In this document: positions 1 to 8,539 of the stretch, piece after piece | Layout: every line of letters begins with the position of its first letter | Position numbering within the stretch: position 1 is the first letter of the stretch | Assembly: GCA_902532675.1 (NCBI GenBank) | Contig: CACAIY010000001.1 | Coordinates: forward strand, 91,100 to 155,099 | Length of the DNA stretch: 64,000 bases | Reading direction: 5' to 3' | Source: an uncultured SAR86 cluster bacterium | GTDB taxonomy: Bacteria; Pseudomonadota; Gammaproteobacteria; Magnimaribacterales; Magnimaribacteraceae | Notes under the pieces: model-generated | Told to the model about the DNA's origin: nothing | What the model saw: only the letters and a program-made list of their open reading frames with translations | Databases searched by the model: none | Made by a program: the position numbers and the translations under genes

Positions 1-75
1 TCAAATGACGATTCTGAAGTAGTAGACGCAGATTTTGAAGAAGTAAAAGAAGAGAAGGAACAACAGAATTCCTAA
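1..75 (+). CDS. dnaK: Chaperone DnaK (Hsp70), C-terminal end only
   Basis: The window opens inside a reading frame of 24 codons plus a TAA stop. The visible residues are acidic and charged (DADFEEVKEE near the end), which is the typical disordered tail of DnaK, ending in EEVKEEKEQQNS. The very next gene is dnaJ on the same strand, 37 nt away, the usual dnaK-dnaJ order. The ATPase and substrate-binding domains lie upstream and cannot be seen, so the call rests on tail composition and neighbour. Confidence 0.85.
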   Translation, partial: SNDDSEVVDADFEEVKEEKEQQNS

Positions 76-112
76 CTCTAAGGAATCCTAATTAGACTGT
101 TTAATCATTGAA

Positions 113-1231
113 ATGTCTAAGAGGGATTACTATGAGATTCTTGGAGTACAAAAAAGTGCTTCCTCAGAAGATCTAAAAAAGGCCTATAGAAAGTTAGCCA
201 TGAAGTACCATCCGGATAGGAATTCGGATGACCCCTCAGCTCCAGATAAATTTAAAGAAGCTTCAGAGGCTTATGAAGTTTTATCTGATTCATCTAAAAG
301 AAATGCCTATGATCAATTTGGCCATCAAGGAGTTGATGCTTCAGGCTTTAGCGGCTCAGCTGGCGAAGGTTTTAATGACATCTTTGGGGATATCTTTGGA
401 GATATCTTTGGTGGAGGTGACCCATTTGGTAGAAGACAAAGATCCAATAAAGGTTCTGACTTACAATACTCGATGACTATCAGTCTCGAAGATGCAGTAA
501 GAGGAGTAACTGAGAAAATTGCTATACCTGCTTTAGAGATTTGCTCTCTCTGTGGCGGAAGCGGTGCAAAAAAAGGTTCTAGCCCAGTCACATGCGGTAC
601 TTGTGGTGGCGCGGGTCAAGTTAGGACACAACAAGGTTTTTTTTCTGTAGCCCAAACCTGCAGACAATGCTCTGGATCCGGTCAAGTTATTAAAGACCCG
701 TGTAAAGATTGTAATGGTCAAGGCCGAGTTGAAAATAGAAAGACTTTATCAGTAAAGATTCCGGCCGGAGTAGATACTGGAGATAGGATCAGGTTATCCG
801 GAGAAGGGGAAGCAGGTTTTAATGGAGGACCCTCCGGAGATTTGTTTGTCCAAATTAAGGTATTGCCTCATGATGTATTCGAAAGAGATGGTAGGCATCT
901 CTATTGTGAAGCTCCTATAAGCTTTATAGATGCTTCTCTAGGAGGAGAGATTCAAATACCTACCTTAGATGGAAAGGTAAAAATCAAGATCCCTGAAGGA
1001 ACTCAAACAGGTAAATTGTTTAGGTTACGAGGAAAGGGGATAAGTCCTATACGTGGAGGCTCAACAGGTGATTTACTTTGTCGGGCGGTAATAGAGACAC
1101 CACAAAACCTTACGAAAGATCAAAAGAAAATATTAAAAGATTTTCAAAATTCTATAGATAATAATGCAAGTCACAACCCCATAAAGGACGAATGGTTTGA
1201 TAAAGTTAAATCTTTTTTTGAAAGTAAATAA
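113..1231 (+). CDS. dnaJ: Chaperone protein DnaJ (Hsp40)
   Basis: Co-chaperone that delivers unfolded proteins to DnaK and stimulates its ATPase in the cytoplasm. The 372 residues show the full class I layout: a J domain with the HPD motif at residues 33-35, a Gly/Phe-rich linker at about 73-110, four CxxCxGxG-type zinc motifs at about 143-206 ([32 protein letters not shown]), and a C-terminal substrate-binding region. Length matches the family (about 375). It follows dnaK directly and is followed 8 nt later by dapB, so the three are probably co-transcribed. No Shine-Dalgarno is obvious before the ATG. Confidence 0.98.
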   Translation: MSKRDYYEILGVQKSASSEDLKKAYRKLAMKYHPDRNSDDPSAPDKFKEASEAYEVLSDSSKRNAYDQFGHQGVDASGFSGSAGEGFNDIFGDIFGDIFGGGDPFGRRQRSNKGSDLQYSMTISLEDAVRGVTEKIAIPALEICSLCGGSGAKKGSSPVTCGTCGGAGQVRTQQGFFSVAQTCRQCSGSGQVIKDPCKDCNGQGRVENRKTLSVKIPAGVDTGDRIRLSGEGEAGFNGGPSGDLFVQIKVLPHDVFERDGRHLYCEAPISFIDASLGGEIQIPTLDGKVKIKIPEGTQTGKLFRLRGKGISPIRGGSTGDLLCRAVIETPQNLTKDQKKILKDFQNSIDNNASHNPIKDEWFDKVKSFFESK

Positions 1232-1239
1232 GTAAAGTC

Positions 1240-1977
1240 ATGTGTAATGTTTTTATTTCTGGAGCAACTGGAAAAGTTGGAAGGATACTTATTGAAGTAA
1301 TTTTAGAAGATGTAGATCTAAAGCTAGCTGGAGGTAGTGCTTCTAAAGAAAGCAAGGACTTAGGAAAAGATTTAGGAGCTCTAATAGGAAGAAGTAATAT
1401 AAATATCAACATCCTCGAAGGCATTTCAAACGAAAAAGATATTGATCTGATTATAGATTTTTCAATACCTCAGAATTCAATCCAAGTATCAAGGTTTGCG
1501 AGAAAAGAAAATATTCCTATGCTTATAGGAACTACTGGATTCAGCGAAGATCAACTTGACGAAATTAATGAGATTTCTAAAGAAATTCCACTATTAATTG
1601 CGCCCAATACAAGCATGGGGATAGCTTTATTTAAGAAAATTCTAGATCATTCAAAGGAAGTCTTAAATGTAGCAACATCCATTGAAATTTATGAACAACA
1701 CCATAAAGAAAAAAAAGATTCTCCTTCTGGAACAGCAATAAATTTAAAAGACCAACTGAAAGACATTGTACCCAATAAGGATATACATATAGTCAGTTCT
1801 AGAGAAGGGGATTCTCCTGGTATGCATACAATAAAGTTATCTTTTGATGACGAGACTTTAGAGATATCTCACAAAGCTTCAGATAGATCAATTTTTGCAA
1901 AAGGAGCAATTATTGCTGGAAAATGGCTTAAGGATAAACCTCCTGGGCTATATACGATGCAAGATATTTATTCTTGA
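1240..1977 (+). CDS. dapB: 4-hydroxy-tetrahydrodipicolinate reductase DapB
   Basis: NAD(P)H-dependent step of the diaminopimelate/lysine pathway, acting in the cytoplasm on the product of DapA. The N-terminal Rossmann motif GATGKVGR is at residues 8-15. The catalytic segment EQHHKEKKDSPSGTA has the His-His pair at about 154-155 and the following Lys, as in the family. The length of 245 aa is slightly shorter than the 265-273 of other gammaproteobacteria. It sits 8 nt after dnaJ, the dnaK-dnaJ-dapB order known in Pseudomonas. There carAB follows dapB, but here carAB is about 45 kb away. Other DAP genes (dapC, dapD, dapE) lie at 39-42 kb. Confidence 0.95.
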   Translation: MCNVFISGATGKVGRILIEVILEDVDLKLAGGSASKESKDLGKDLGALIGRSNININILEGISNEKDIDLIIDFSIPQNSIQVSRFARKENIPMLIGTTGFSEDQLDEINEISKEIPLLIAPNTSMGIALFKKILDHSKEVLNVATSIEIYEQHHKEKKDSPSGTAINLKDQLKDIVPNKDIHIVSSREGDSPGMHTIKLSFDDETLEISHKASDRSIFAKGAIIAGKWLKDKPPGLYTMQDIYS

Positions 1978-1999
1978 TTTACCGTTTTTGTGGTATAAA
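1974..1999 (+). promoter_or_regulatory. Likely promoter of rpsB-tsf-frr, extended -10 type
   Basis: TATAAA at 1994-1999 is preceded by TG one base upstream (1991-1992), the extended -10 arrangement. A weak TTGATT lies at 1974-1979 with a short 14-nt spacer, so the extended -10 is probably what matters. Transcription would begin near 2006, giving a leader of about 154 nt before rpsB. Predicted by eye only. Confidence 0.5.
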
Positions 2000-2043
2000 T
2001 GCGCTCCATTTTAGATATTTTTTAATATTTAATTAACGAAACA

Positions 2044-2108
2044 CACGCAGTAGTTTCAAATCTAAGGTGCTAAAGATAGCTCGTCTTTAGTGAGGTTTGA
2101 TAAGCGTG
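2044..2108 (+). promoter_or_regulatory. Nested stem structure in the rpsB 5' leader, candidate S2 autoregulatory element
   Basis: Three nested pairings can be read directly: CACGC (2044-2048) with GCGTG (2104-2108), TCAAA (2056-2060) with TTTGA (2096-2100), and CTAAAGA (2070-2076) with TCTTTAG (2084-2090), closing a 7-nt loop. A further small hairpin TAATG/CATTA (2129-2133 with 2139-2143) stands just before the strong Shine-Dalgarno AAGGAG at 2149-2154. In E. coli, S2 represses its own operon through the rpsB leader and that leader is conserved in gammaproteobacteria. That this structure is the equivalent is inference. Confidence 0.45.
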
Positions 2109-2159
2109 GAAGTATAACCAGAGCAATGTAATGTTGTTCATTATGAAAAAGGAGAGCAT

Positions 2160-3041
2160 ATGGCAGATATAACGCTAGAACAATTGCTACAGGCAGGTGT
2201 CCACTTCGGACACCAGACTAAATACTGGAACCCCAAAATGGATAAATATATCTTTGGAACAAGAGATAAGATCCATATTATTAACTTGGAGCATACGGTA
2301 GAGATGATAAAGCCTGCATTGAAGTTTATTGAAGGGCTTGCAGCAAAAAATAATAAGATCTTATTCGTCGGAACGAAAAGGACTGCTACTAGCATTATCA
2401 AGAATGAAGCTGAAAGATGCTCTATGCCTTACGTAAATGAAAGGTGGCTTGGTGGTATGCTTACCAATTACAAGACTATCAGGTCTTCTATTACTAGGCT
2501 TGAGAACCTTTTAAAACAAAAAGAAGATGGAACATTTAGTAAAATTACTAAGAAAGAAGGATTAAAGATACAAAGGGATATTGATAGATTGCAGAAGTCA
2601 ATTGGAGGAGTTACAGAAATGGGAGGATTGCCTGACGCGCTTTTCATTATTGATGTAAATAGAGAATCCATTGCTGTATCAGAAGCCAGTAAGATGGGCA
2701 TACCAATTGTAGGAGTAGTTGACAGTAATAGTAACCCAGAAGGTATTGACTACGTAATACCTGGAAATGATGATTCTATAAGATCTATAGCTCTTTTTAC
2801 TGAAGCAGTTGCAGATGCTTGTATCGTTGGCTCAAAAGCAGCAACTGGATTAAAACAAGAAACACCTCAATCAGGCCCTTCAATTGTTAGAAAAGTTGAA
2901 ACTGATCCTAAGGAAGAACCTAAGGAAGAACCTAAGGAAGAACCTAAGGAAGAACCTAAGGAAGAACCTAAGGAAGAACCTAAGGAAGAACCTAAGGAAG
3001 AACCTAAGGAAGAATCTGAAGATACTAAAAAAGAGGATTAA
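2160..3041 (+). CDS. rpsB: 30S ribosomal protein S2 with a long repetitive acidic/lysine tail
   Basis: S2 of the small ribosomal subunit. The N-terminus ([19 protein letters not shown]), [11 protein letters not shown] and the [13 protein letters not shown] segment are classic S2. The conserved protein is about 240 residues, but this one is 293. The extra C-terminal tail contains nine perfect PKEE units followed by SEDTKKED. It opens the rpsB-tsf-frr cluster and has the best Shine-Dalgarno in the region (AAGGAG, 5 nt before the ATG). The tail is probably disordered; its role is unknown. The start is fixed by homology and the ribosome-binding site. Confidence 0.97.
   Translation: MADITLEQLLQAGVHFGHQTKYWNPKMDKYIFGTRDKIHIINLEHTVEMIKPALKFIEGLAAKNNKILFVGTKRTATSIIKNEAERCSMPYVNERWLGGMLTNYKTIRSSITRLENLLKQKEDGTFSKITKKEGLKIQRDIDRLQKSIGGVTEMGGLPDALFIIDVNRESIAVSEASKMGIPIVGVVDSNSNPEGIDYVIPGNDDSIRSIALFTEAVADACIVGSKAATGLKQETPQSGPSIVRKVETDPKEEPKEEPKEEPKEEPKEEPKEEPKEEPKEEPKEESEDTKKED
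2907..3014 (+). repeat. Perfect 12-bp tandem repeat, nine copies, inside rpsB
   Basis: The unit CCTAAGGAAGAA is repeated nine times without a single mismatch over 108 bp and encodes nine Pro-Lys-Glu-Glu units. The unit is a multiple of three, so copy-number change keeps the reading frame. Perfect identity, including third codon positions, points to recent expansion by slippage. Confidence 0.98.
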
Positions 3042-3044
3042 GGC

Positions 3045-3905
3045 ATGACTAATATTTCTGCATCACAAGTAAAGGAATTAAGAGAAAAAACTGGCCTTGG
3101 TCTAATGGATTGCAAGAAAGCGCTTGAGGAGGCTAGTGGAGATTTAGATTTAGCAGTTGAAGAATTAAGAAAGACAAGCGGCTTAAAGGCTAGTAAGAAA
3201 TCTAGCAGATCAGCTGCTGATGGATTGATAGGCATCAAGAGTTTAGAAGGCAAATCATTTATGGTTGAAATTAACTGTGAAACTGATTTTGTAGCACGTG
3301 ATGATTCATTTAATTCATTCATGCAAGAAGTTTTAGAAATAGTGTCTTCTAATAGAGATAAATCTCTTGAAGAGCTTTTAGAGGCGGGAATAGAAGATAA
3401 AAGAGAGAAACTAGTTCAGAAGTTAGGTGAAAACATAGTTGTTCGTAGAATAACTGCTAGTGAAGATAGTGCTGATTCTTCAGGTTTTTATTTACATAGC
3501 AATAATAAGATTGGCACAATTATTTCACTTAAAGGAGGAACGGAAGAAGTTGCAAAGGATATTGCAATGCACGCAGCTGCTACTGACCCAATGGCGATTT
3601 CTCCTTCTGACATCCCGCAAGATGTAATCGAAAAGGAAAGAGAAATTTACAAAGCACAATCAGAAGAAAGTGGAAAATCTGAAGACATAGTAGAGAAAAT
3701 GATCGAAGGGAAGATCGGAAAGTTCTTGTCAGAGGTTAGCCTAACGGAGCAAGATTTTGTTAAAGATCCAAGTATTAAAATTAATGATTTACTTAAAAAT
3801 AACAATGCAAGCATTATAGGCTTAAAAAGATTTGAAGTTGGAGAGGGGATTGAAGTAGAAAAGGTAGATTTTGCAAGTGAGGTAATGTCTCAAATTGAAG
3901 GTTAG
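3045..3905 (+). CDS. tsf: Translation elongation factor Ts
   Basis: Nucleotide exchange factor that regenerates EF-Tu-GTP. The N-terminal UBA-like domain carries the signature LREKTGLGLMDCKKALEE at about residues 12-29. The core contains the family motif EINCETDFVARDDSF at about 75-89, and HAAATDPMAISPSDIP follows in the dimerisation region. Length of 286 aa is normal. It starts 3 nt after rpsB and its stop is followed immediately by the frr start, with no pyrH between them, unlike most bacteria. Confidence 0.97.
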   Translation: MTNISASQVKELREKTGLGLMDCKKALEEASGDLDLAVEELRKTSGLKASKKSSRSAADGLIGIKSLEGKSFMVEINCETDFVARDDSFNSFMQEVLEIVSSNRDKSLEELLEAGIEDKREKLVQKLGENIVVRRITASEDSADSSGFYLHSNNKIGTIISLKGGTEEVAKDIAMHAAATDPMAISPSDIPQDVIEKEREIYKAQSEESGKSEDIVEKMIEGKIGKFLSEVSLTEQDFVKDPSIKINDLLKNNNASIIGLKRFEVGEGIEVEKVDFASEVMSQIEG

Positions 3906-4463
3906 ATGTTAAAAGAGATACTAGAAGATACTCAAATAGGCATGGAAAAGAGTCTTGGTGCTCTTGATGTTGCTTTTAAGAAGATTAGGACCGGTCGAGC
4001 TACACCATCACTTCTTGACAGCATAAAGGTAAATTATTACGACAAACTAACTCCTCTTGCTCAAGTAGCAAGTATTTCTATAGAAGATGCTAAGACTTTG
4101 GCTATAGCCCCTTGGGAAAAGGGAATAGTACAAGAGATTGAGAAAGCAATTTCAGAATCAGAATTAGGACTAAATCCTGCAACTTCAGGTGAAACTATTA
4201 GAGTAATTCTGCCTGACTTAACAGAAGAGACCAGAAGAGATTTTATAAAAAAGGCTAAAGCTGAAGCGGAAAATGCAAAAATCTCTATTAGAAATGTTCG
4301 AAGAGATGGAAACTCGCAACTTAAAGATTTCTTAAAGGAAAAAGAGATCTCTGAAGATGAAGAAAGACAAGGAGAAGAAGAAATACAAAAATTAACAGAC
4401 CTTTTTGTAGAAAAAGTAGACGCAGCACTGGAAGCTAAAGAAAAAGACTTACTAGATTTCTAA
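3906..4463 (+). CDS. frr: Ribosome recycling factor
   Basis: Works with EF-G to split post-termination ribosomes. The protein is 185 aa, the standard length, with typical RRF segments: MEKSLGALDVAFKKIRTGRA at residues 13-32, then LNPATSGETIRVILPDLTEE and the long coiled-coil arm (FIKKAKAEAENAKISIRNVR). The ATG is the base right after the tsf stop, so translational coupling is likely. The gene before frr in most genomes, pyrH, is missing here. Confidence 0.97.
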   Translation: MLKEILEDTQIGMEKSLGALDVAFKKIRTGRATPSLLDSIKVNYYDKLTPLAQVASISIEDAKTLAIAPWEKGIVQEIEKAISESELGLNPATSGETIRVILPDLTEETRRDFIKKAKAEAENAKISIRNVRRDGNSQLKDFLKEKEISEDEERQGEEEIQKLTDLFVEKVDAALEAKEKDLLDF

Positions 4464-4471
4464 ACCTTTTT

Positions 4472-5194
4472 ATGGAAGGCAAAAGTCCCGATACTATTCC
4501 AAATCACGTAGCCATTATTATGGATGGCAATAATCGATGGGCATCTGAAAAGAATTTACCTGGTGTAGCTGGTCATCGAAAAGGTGTTGAAAGAGCTAGA
4601 GAGGCGGTTGAATTTGCTGTTAAGAAAGGGATATCAACTTTAACTATATTCGCTTTTAGCAGTGAAAATTGGGGAAGGTCTAATGAAGAGGTAAATCTTT
4701 TAATGCAACTTCTTAATACAGCGTTAAAAGAACAAGTTCCTAATCTTATAGAAAACTCAGTACAATTAAATTTTATAGGAGATTTAACACAGTTTGATAG
4801 TGATTTACTTAATGAAATGAAGAAATCTGAAGATCTAACCGTTTGCAATGAGAAAGAAAAGAAATTAGACCTAGTTGTTGCAGCAAGTTATGGAGGAAGA
4901 TGGGATATTATTAATGCATTTAATAGTCTAAAGAAATCAAACAAAGATAAAATTTCAGAAGAAGACCTCACATCTTTATTGTCTACTTCTAAATTCAGAG
5001 ACCCTGATTTATGCATTAGAACTGGTAAAGAGAAAAGAATTAGCAATTTTTTACTATGGCAATTGGCTTACACTGAACTTTATTTTCCTGATCTTTTATG
5101 GCCTGACTTTGATGATGACGAATTTGAGAAAGCCCTTTTAGAATATTCAACTAGAACTAGAAGATTTGGTGATAAATCCAATTTTTCTTTATAA
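4472..5194 (+). CDS. uppS: Undecaprenyl diphosphate synthase (UppS/IspU)
   Basis: Cis-prenyltransferase making the C55 lipid carrier for peptidoglycan and O-antigen synthesis. The catalytic Asp lies in AIIMDGNNRWA (Asp18), followed by GHRKGVERAR, TLFAFSSENWGR-like segment TIFAFSSENWGR, and the C-terminal pocket DPDLCIRTGKEKRISNFLLW. The DGNNRW variant is also found in Pseudomonas. Length is 240 aa. It sits 8 nt after frr and just before cdsA, the usual frr-uppS-cdsA-dxr-rseP-bamA order. Confidence 0.97.
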   Translation: MEGKSPDTIPNHVAIIMDGNNRWASEKNLPGVAGHRKGVERAREAVEFAVKKGISTLTIFAFSSENWGRSNEEVNLLMQLLNTALKEQVPNLIENSVQLNFIGDLTQFDSDLLNEMKKSEDLTVCNEKEKKLDLVVAASYGGRWDIINAFNSLKKSNKDKISEEDLTSLLSTSKFRDPDLCIRTGKEKRISNFLLWQLAYTELYFPDLLWPDFDDDEFEKALLEYSTRTRRFGDKSNFSL

Positions 5195-5195
5195 A

Positions 5196-6017
5196 ATGCT
5201 TAAACAGAGGCTTATTAGTGCACTAATTCTTTCTATAGGAATAGTTTCTGCGCTCTTTTTACTGCCTAGCAATTATTTAATTATCTTTATACTTCTTTTA
5301 ACATGCGTCTCTTTATTAGAATTTTTAGCACTTAGGTTTTCAACACTGACAACTATTTTATTTGTTTGTTTTAGCTTAGCTTTATTTTATTTCTCTTCTT
5401 TTCCAGGTTTAAATAAGATTTTTATTGGTTTTAGCGTCTTTACTTATTTAGTATTATTTTTTCTTATTATTAGCTTCCCAGTCAGTAAGCCTTTTTTGCA
5501 AAGAAACTTTATTTGGCTGACTTCAGGAGTAGCAATCCATCTAGGTTTTTTTGCGTCTTTATATTTCTTAATCTCTCAAGATGAATTAGTTCTCAAGCAT
5601 TTTGGTATGGATATTACAAATAGAACGACTCTGTTAATCATTGTTTTAATAAGTGTAATGATGGATTCTTTTGCCTTTTTTGGCGGGAAAAGATTTGGTA
5701 AATCTAAACTTTTACAGAATGTAAGCCCAAATAAGACAACAGAAGGGTTCTTAATTGCCATGACCCTTACTCCTATTATTATTCTAGTAACAACATCCAC
5801 TCTGGTAGAGAAGAACTTCTATCAATTTATTATCTTAATATTGATTTCTTCTTTTGTTTCCGTAATTGGTGACGCTGTAATTAGCTTATTTAAAAGAGTT
5901 GTAGAGGTAAAGGACACTTCAAATTTGATTCCAGGTCATGGAGGTTTGTTAGACAGAATCGATAGTCATCTAGCCACCATTCCAATTTTTATATTCACAT
6001 TACTCATATTAAGTTAA
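5196..6017 (+). CDS. cdsA: Phosphatidate cytidylyltransferase CdsA
   Basis: Integral membrane enzyme making CDP-diacylglycerol from phosphatidate and CTP, the branch point of phospholipid synthesis. Several hydrophobic segments fill the first two thirds. The conserved core is MMDSFAFFGGKRFGKSKL followed by SPNKTTEGF, and the family signature KRVVEVKDTSNLIPGHGG with LLDRIDS is near the C-terminus. I chose the ATG at 5196, one base after the uppS stop (MLKQRLISALIL). A start at 5166 is possible but would overlap uppS by 29 nt and add an untypical leader. Length is about 273 aa. Confidence 0.95.
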   Translation: MLKQRLISALILSIGIVSALFLLPSNYLIIFILLLTCVSLLEFLALRFSTLTTILFVCFSLALFYFSSFPGLNKIFIGFSVFTYLVLFFLIISFPVSKPFLQRNFIWLTSGVAIHLGFFASLYFLISQDELVLKHFGMDITNRTTLLIIVLISVMMDSFAFFGGKRFGKSKLLQNVSPNKTTEGFLIAMTLTPIIILVTTSTLVEKNFYQFIILILISSFVSVIGDAVISLFKRVVEVKDTSNLIPGHGGLLDRIDSHLATIPIFIFTLLILS

Positions 6018-6019
6018 TT

Positions 6020-7174
6020 ATGAATATAGCTATCCTAGGATCTACAGGCTCTATTGGACATTCAACATTAGAAGTAATACGTAAGAATAAAAAGGACTTT
6101 TCAATCAATTTGCTAACAGCTAAGACAAATCACAAATTACTTATAGAGCAATGTGAAGAATTTAATCCAGAATTTGTTTATCTTGAAGATGAGCAAGCTA
6201 GAAAGGTTTTTGAAGGGAATCTTTTAGATAAAAAATTACAAACTTGCGTTATTCAATCCTTAAAGGAATTTGAAGAAATTATAGGTTGTAATGAAACTGA
6301 CGTGGTTGTAGCTGGTATGGTAGGTATAGCAGGATTAATGCCAGTGCACTTTGCAATCCAAAAAGGAAAAAAAGTCTTGTTAGCTAACAAAGAATCTTAT
6401 GTTGTTGCCGGAGAGTACCTCAACAATTTATGTAAAGAAACAGGGGCGACTATCTTCCCCATAGATAGTGAACATAGTGCTATACATCAATGTTTAAATA
6501 ATGAAGCAAACAAATCTGGAGTGTCTAGAATTATTTTGACAGGGTCTGGGGGTCCTTTCTTAAATAAAGACATAGAAGAGTTTTCTTCCATAACTCCAGA
6601 ACAAGCCATAAATCATCCAGTTTGGAATATGGGAAAGAAGATCTCTGTAGACTCATCTACTTTGATGAATAAGGGTTTAGAGGTTATAGAAGCAAGATGG
6701 TTATTTGATTTTGAAAATATAGAAATATTGATTCACCCCGAAGGCATCATTCACTCTTTAGTTGAGTTCAAAGATAATTCCGTGTTGGCTCAATTATCAA
6801 ATCCTGACATGAAAATACCTATAGCTTATGGCTTGGGTTACCCTAATAGGATAAATTCTGGTTCGAATAAATTAAAACTACATGAGATAAAGTCTTTGCA
6901 TTTCCAGGAACCTGATTTGAATAAATTCCCTTGCTTAAAATTAGCAATAGATCTTTTGCCTGTAGGTGGAACTAGCTTTTCTATTCTAAATGCTACAAAT
7001 GAAGAATGTGTGGCAGCGTTCTTAGATGGTCGGATAAGTTACATTCAAATTTATGAAATAATCTCTAAAGTTTTGGATAGAATTGAAATAAAAACTGTCC
7101 AATCTTTGCAAGATATATATGAATCAGATAAAGCATCTCGATTAGAGGCTTCTTCTATAATAAATAACTTATAA
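6020..7174 (+). CDS. dxr: 1-deoxy-D-xylulose 5-phosphate reductoisomerase
   Basis: First committed step of the MEP isoprenoid pathway, NADPH- and divalent-metal-dependent. The Rossmann motif GSTGSIGHS begins at residue 7. The metal-binding FPIDSEHSA, the flexible-loop region NHPVWNMGKKISVDSSTLMN and the EARWLF segment are all present. Length is 384 aa, normal for the family. It begins 2 nt after cdsA and is followed without a gap by rseP. With uppS in the same block, isoprenoid precursor and carrier synthesis are co-transcribed. Confidence 0.98.
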   Translation: MNIAILGSTGSIGHSTLEVIRKNKKDFSINLLTAKTNHKLLIEQCEEFNPEFVYLEDEQARKVFEGNLLDKKLQTCVIQSLKEFEEIIGCNETDVVVAGMVGIAGLMPVHFAIQKGKKVLLANKESYVVAGEYLNNLCKETGATIFPIDSEHSAIHQCLNNEANKSGVSRIILTGSGGPFLNKDIEEFSSITPEQAINHPVWNMGKKISVDSSTLMNKGLEVIEARWLFDFENIEILIHPEGIIHSLVEFKDNSVLAQLSNPDMKIPIAYGLGYPNRINSGSNKLKLHEIKSLHFQEPDLNKFPCLKLAIDLLPVGGTSFSILNATNEECVAAFLDGRISYIQIYEIISKVLDRIEIKTVQSLQDIYESDKASRLEASSIINNL

Positions 7175-8539
7175 ATGGATGTACTAATTACCATAATTTC
7201 TTTTATAGCTCTTATAAGCCTAATTGTTGGCATACATGAGTTGGGTCACTTTTCAGTTGCAAGATACTTCGATATACACGTACTGAAATTTAAGATTGGA
7301 TTTGGCAAGGAACTATATTCTTTTGAAGATAAGAATGAATGCAAATATTCTGTGGGGATATTACCCTTAGGAGGATATGTTCAAATGTTAGGCGAAAACG
7401 TTATAACAGAGGAACAGGACGGTTCTAAGTTAATTAATAAAAAATCTTATCTTGATGCAACTCTAAACGAAAGGGCAGCTGTTACTGCGGCCGGACCAGT
7501 TGCTAATTTTCTTTTGGCAATAGTAATTTATTTCATAATTTCCTTAATAGGCACCACACATTTAGGTTCCTATGTGGGGGGAGTTCAGCAAGGAAGCCTA
7601 GCAGAACAAGCCGAATTAGGTTTTAAAGATAAGATAATTAGTATAGATGAAATAAAATTAGATACTTTTAATGAAATTAATATCATTTTATCTAAGAGAA
7701 TTGGAGATACGGGTTCAATAGATATAGGCTTCATAGAGGAAGGCTCAAATTTCATCTCTTATTCAAATGTAGACGTAACCGAATGGTTATCAGCGTCTGA
7801 TCAAAGTAACCCTGCTAAGTCATTTGGAATAGATCCTCTTGTACCACCTGTTATTGGAGGATTGTTAGAGGATGGTCCTGCAAGTAGAGCAGGTCTAAAG
7901 GTTGGAGATATAATTCATTCAGTTAAAGACACACCTATTCAGTCTTGGATAGAATTATCTGAGATACTTAGCAATATTCCTAATGAGACAGTTTTAATAA
8001 GTGTGCTTAGAGGCAATAATACCTTCTCATATTCTTTGAAAACTGATAGCTTTGACCAGAATGGTTTAAAAAAAGGAAGGATTGGGATTTTTGCTTCTAA
8101 TGACTTAGATCAATGGCCTCAAGAAATAGTTGTCAAGAAGCAAGAGAATTTAGTTAACGCTTTTCTTTCTGGATTTACAGAAACTTATAAATTTACCAAT
8201 TTGATCATAGTATCTATTGGAAAAATGATAACTGGCTCTGTTTCTGCAGAAAACATTGGAGGGCCTATTCAAATATCGGTTTTAGCTGGATCAGCTGCTA
8301 AAGCTGGACTCTTATCTTTTTTATCGATGATTGCGATATTAAGTATTAATCTAGGTCTTATAAATTTATTCCCAATTCCTGTCTTAGATGGGGGACAATT
8401 GCTCATGATTGCGATAGAAAAGGTTAAAGGGTCACCTATTTCAGATAACTTTCTTGAGTATTCTTTAAGAATTGGTGTTTTATTGGTTGCAAGTTTAATG
8501 ATCTTTGCATTTGTTAATGACATAGTAAGGCTAATTTAA
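7175..8539 (+). CDS. rseP: Inner membrane zinc protease RseP (site-2 protease)
   Basis: Intramembrane metalloprotease that cuts the anti-sigma factor RseA in the envelope stress response. The zinc motif HELGH is at residues 21-25 within the first transmembrane segment. The second active-site motif NLFPIPVLDGGQ is near the C-terminus. Two PDZ-like regions lie between (about 115-200 and 210-290; GLLEDGPASRAGLKVGDII is clear). Length 454 aa fits E. coli (450). It starts on the base after the dxr stop and its own stop overlaps the bamA ATG by one base. Confidence 0.97.
   Translation: MDVLITIISFIALISLIVGIHELGHFSVARYFDIHVLKFKIGFGKELYSFEDKNECKYSVGILPLGGYVQMLGENVITEEQDGSKLINKKSYLDATLNERAAVTAAGPVANFLLAIVIYFIISLIGTTHLGSYVGGVQQGSLAEQAELGFKDKIISIDEIKLDTFNEINIILSKRIGDTGSIDIGFIEEGSNFISYSNVDVTEWLSASDQSNPAKSFGIDPLVPPVIGGLLEDGPASRAGLKVGDIIHSVKDTPIQSWIELSEILSNIPNETVLISVLRGNNTFSYSLKTDSFDQNGLKKGRIGIFASNDLDQWPQEIVVKKQENLVNAFLSGFTETYKFTNLIIVSIGKMITGSVSAENIGGPIQISVLAGSAAKAGLLSFLSMIAILSINLGLINLFPIPVLDGGQLLMIAIEKVKGSPISDNFLEYSLRIGVLLVASLMIFAFVNDIVRLI

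Noticed and set aside
2907..3014. Repeat array considered as CRISPR or regulatory repeat
   Set aside because: Units are contiguous with no spacers, in frame, and inside rpsB; it is a coding tandem repeat.
5166..5195. Upstream ATG for cdsA at 5166
   Set aside because: It would overlap uppS by 29 nt and add residues not typical of CdsA; the ATG at 5196 directly after the uppS stop fits better.
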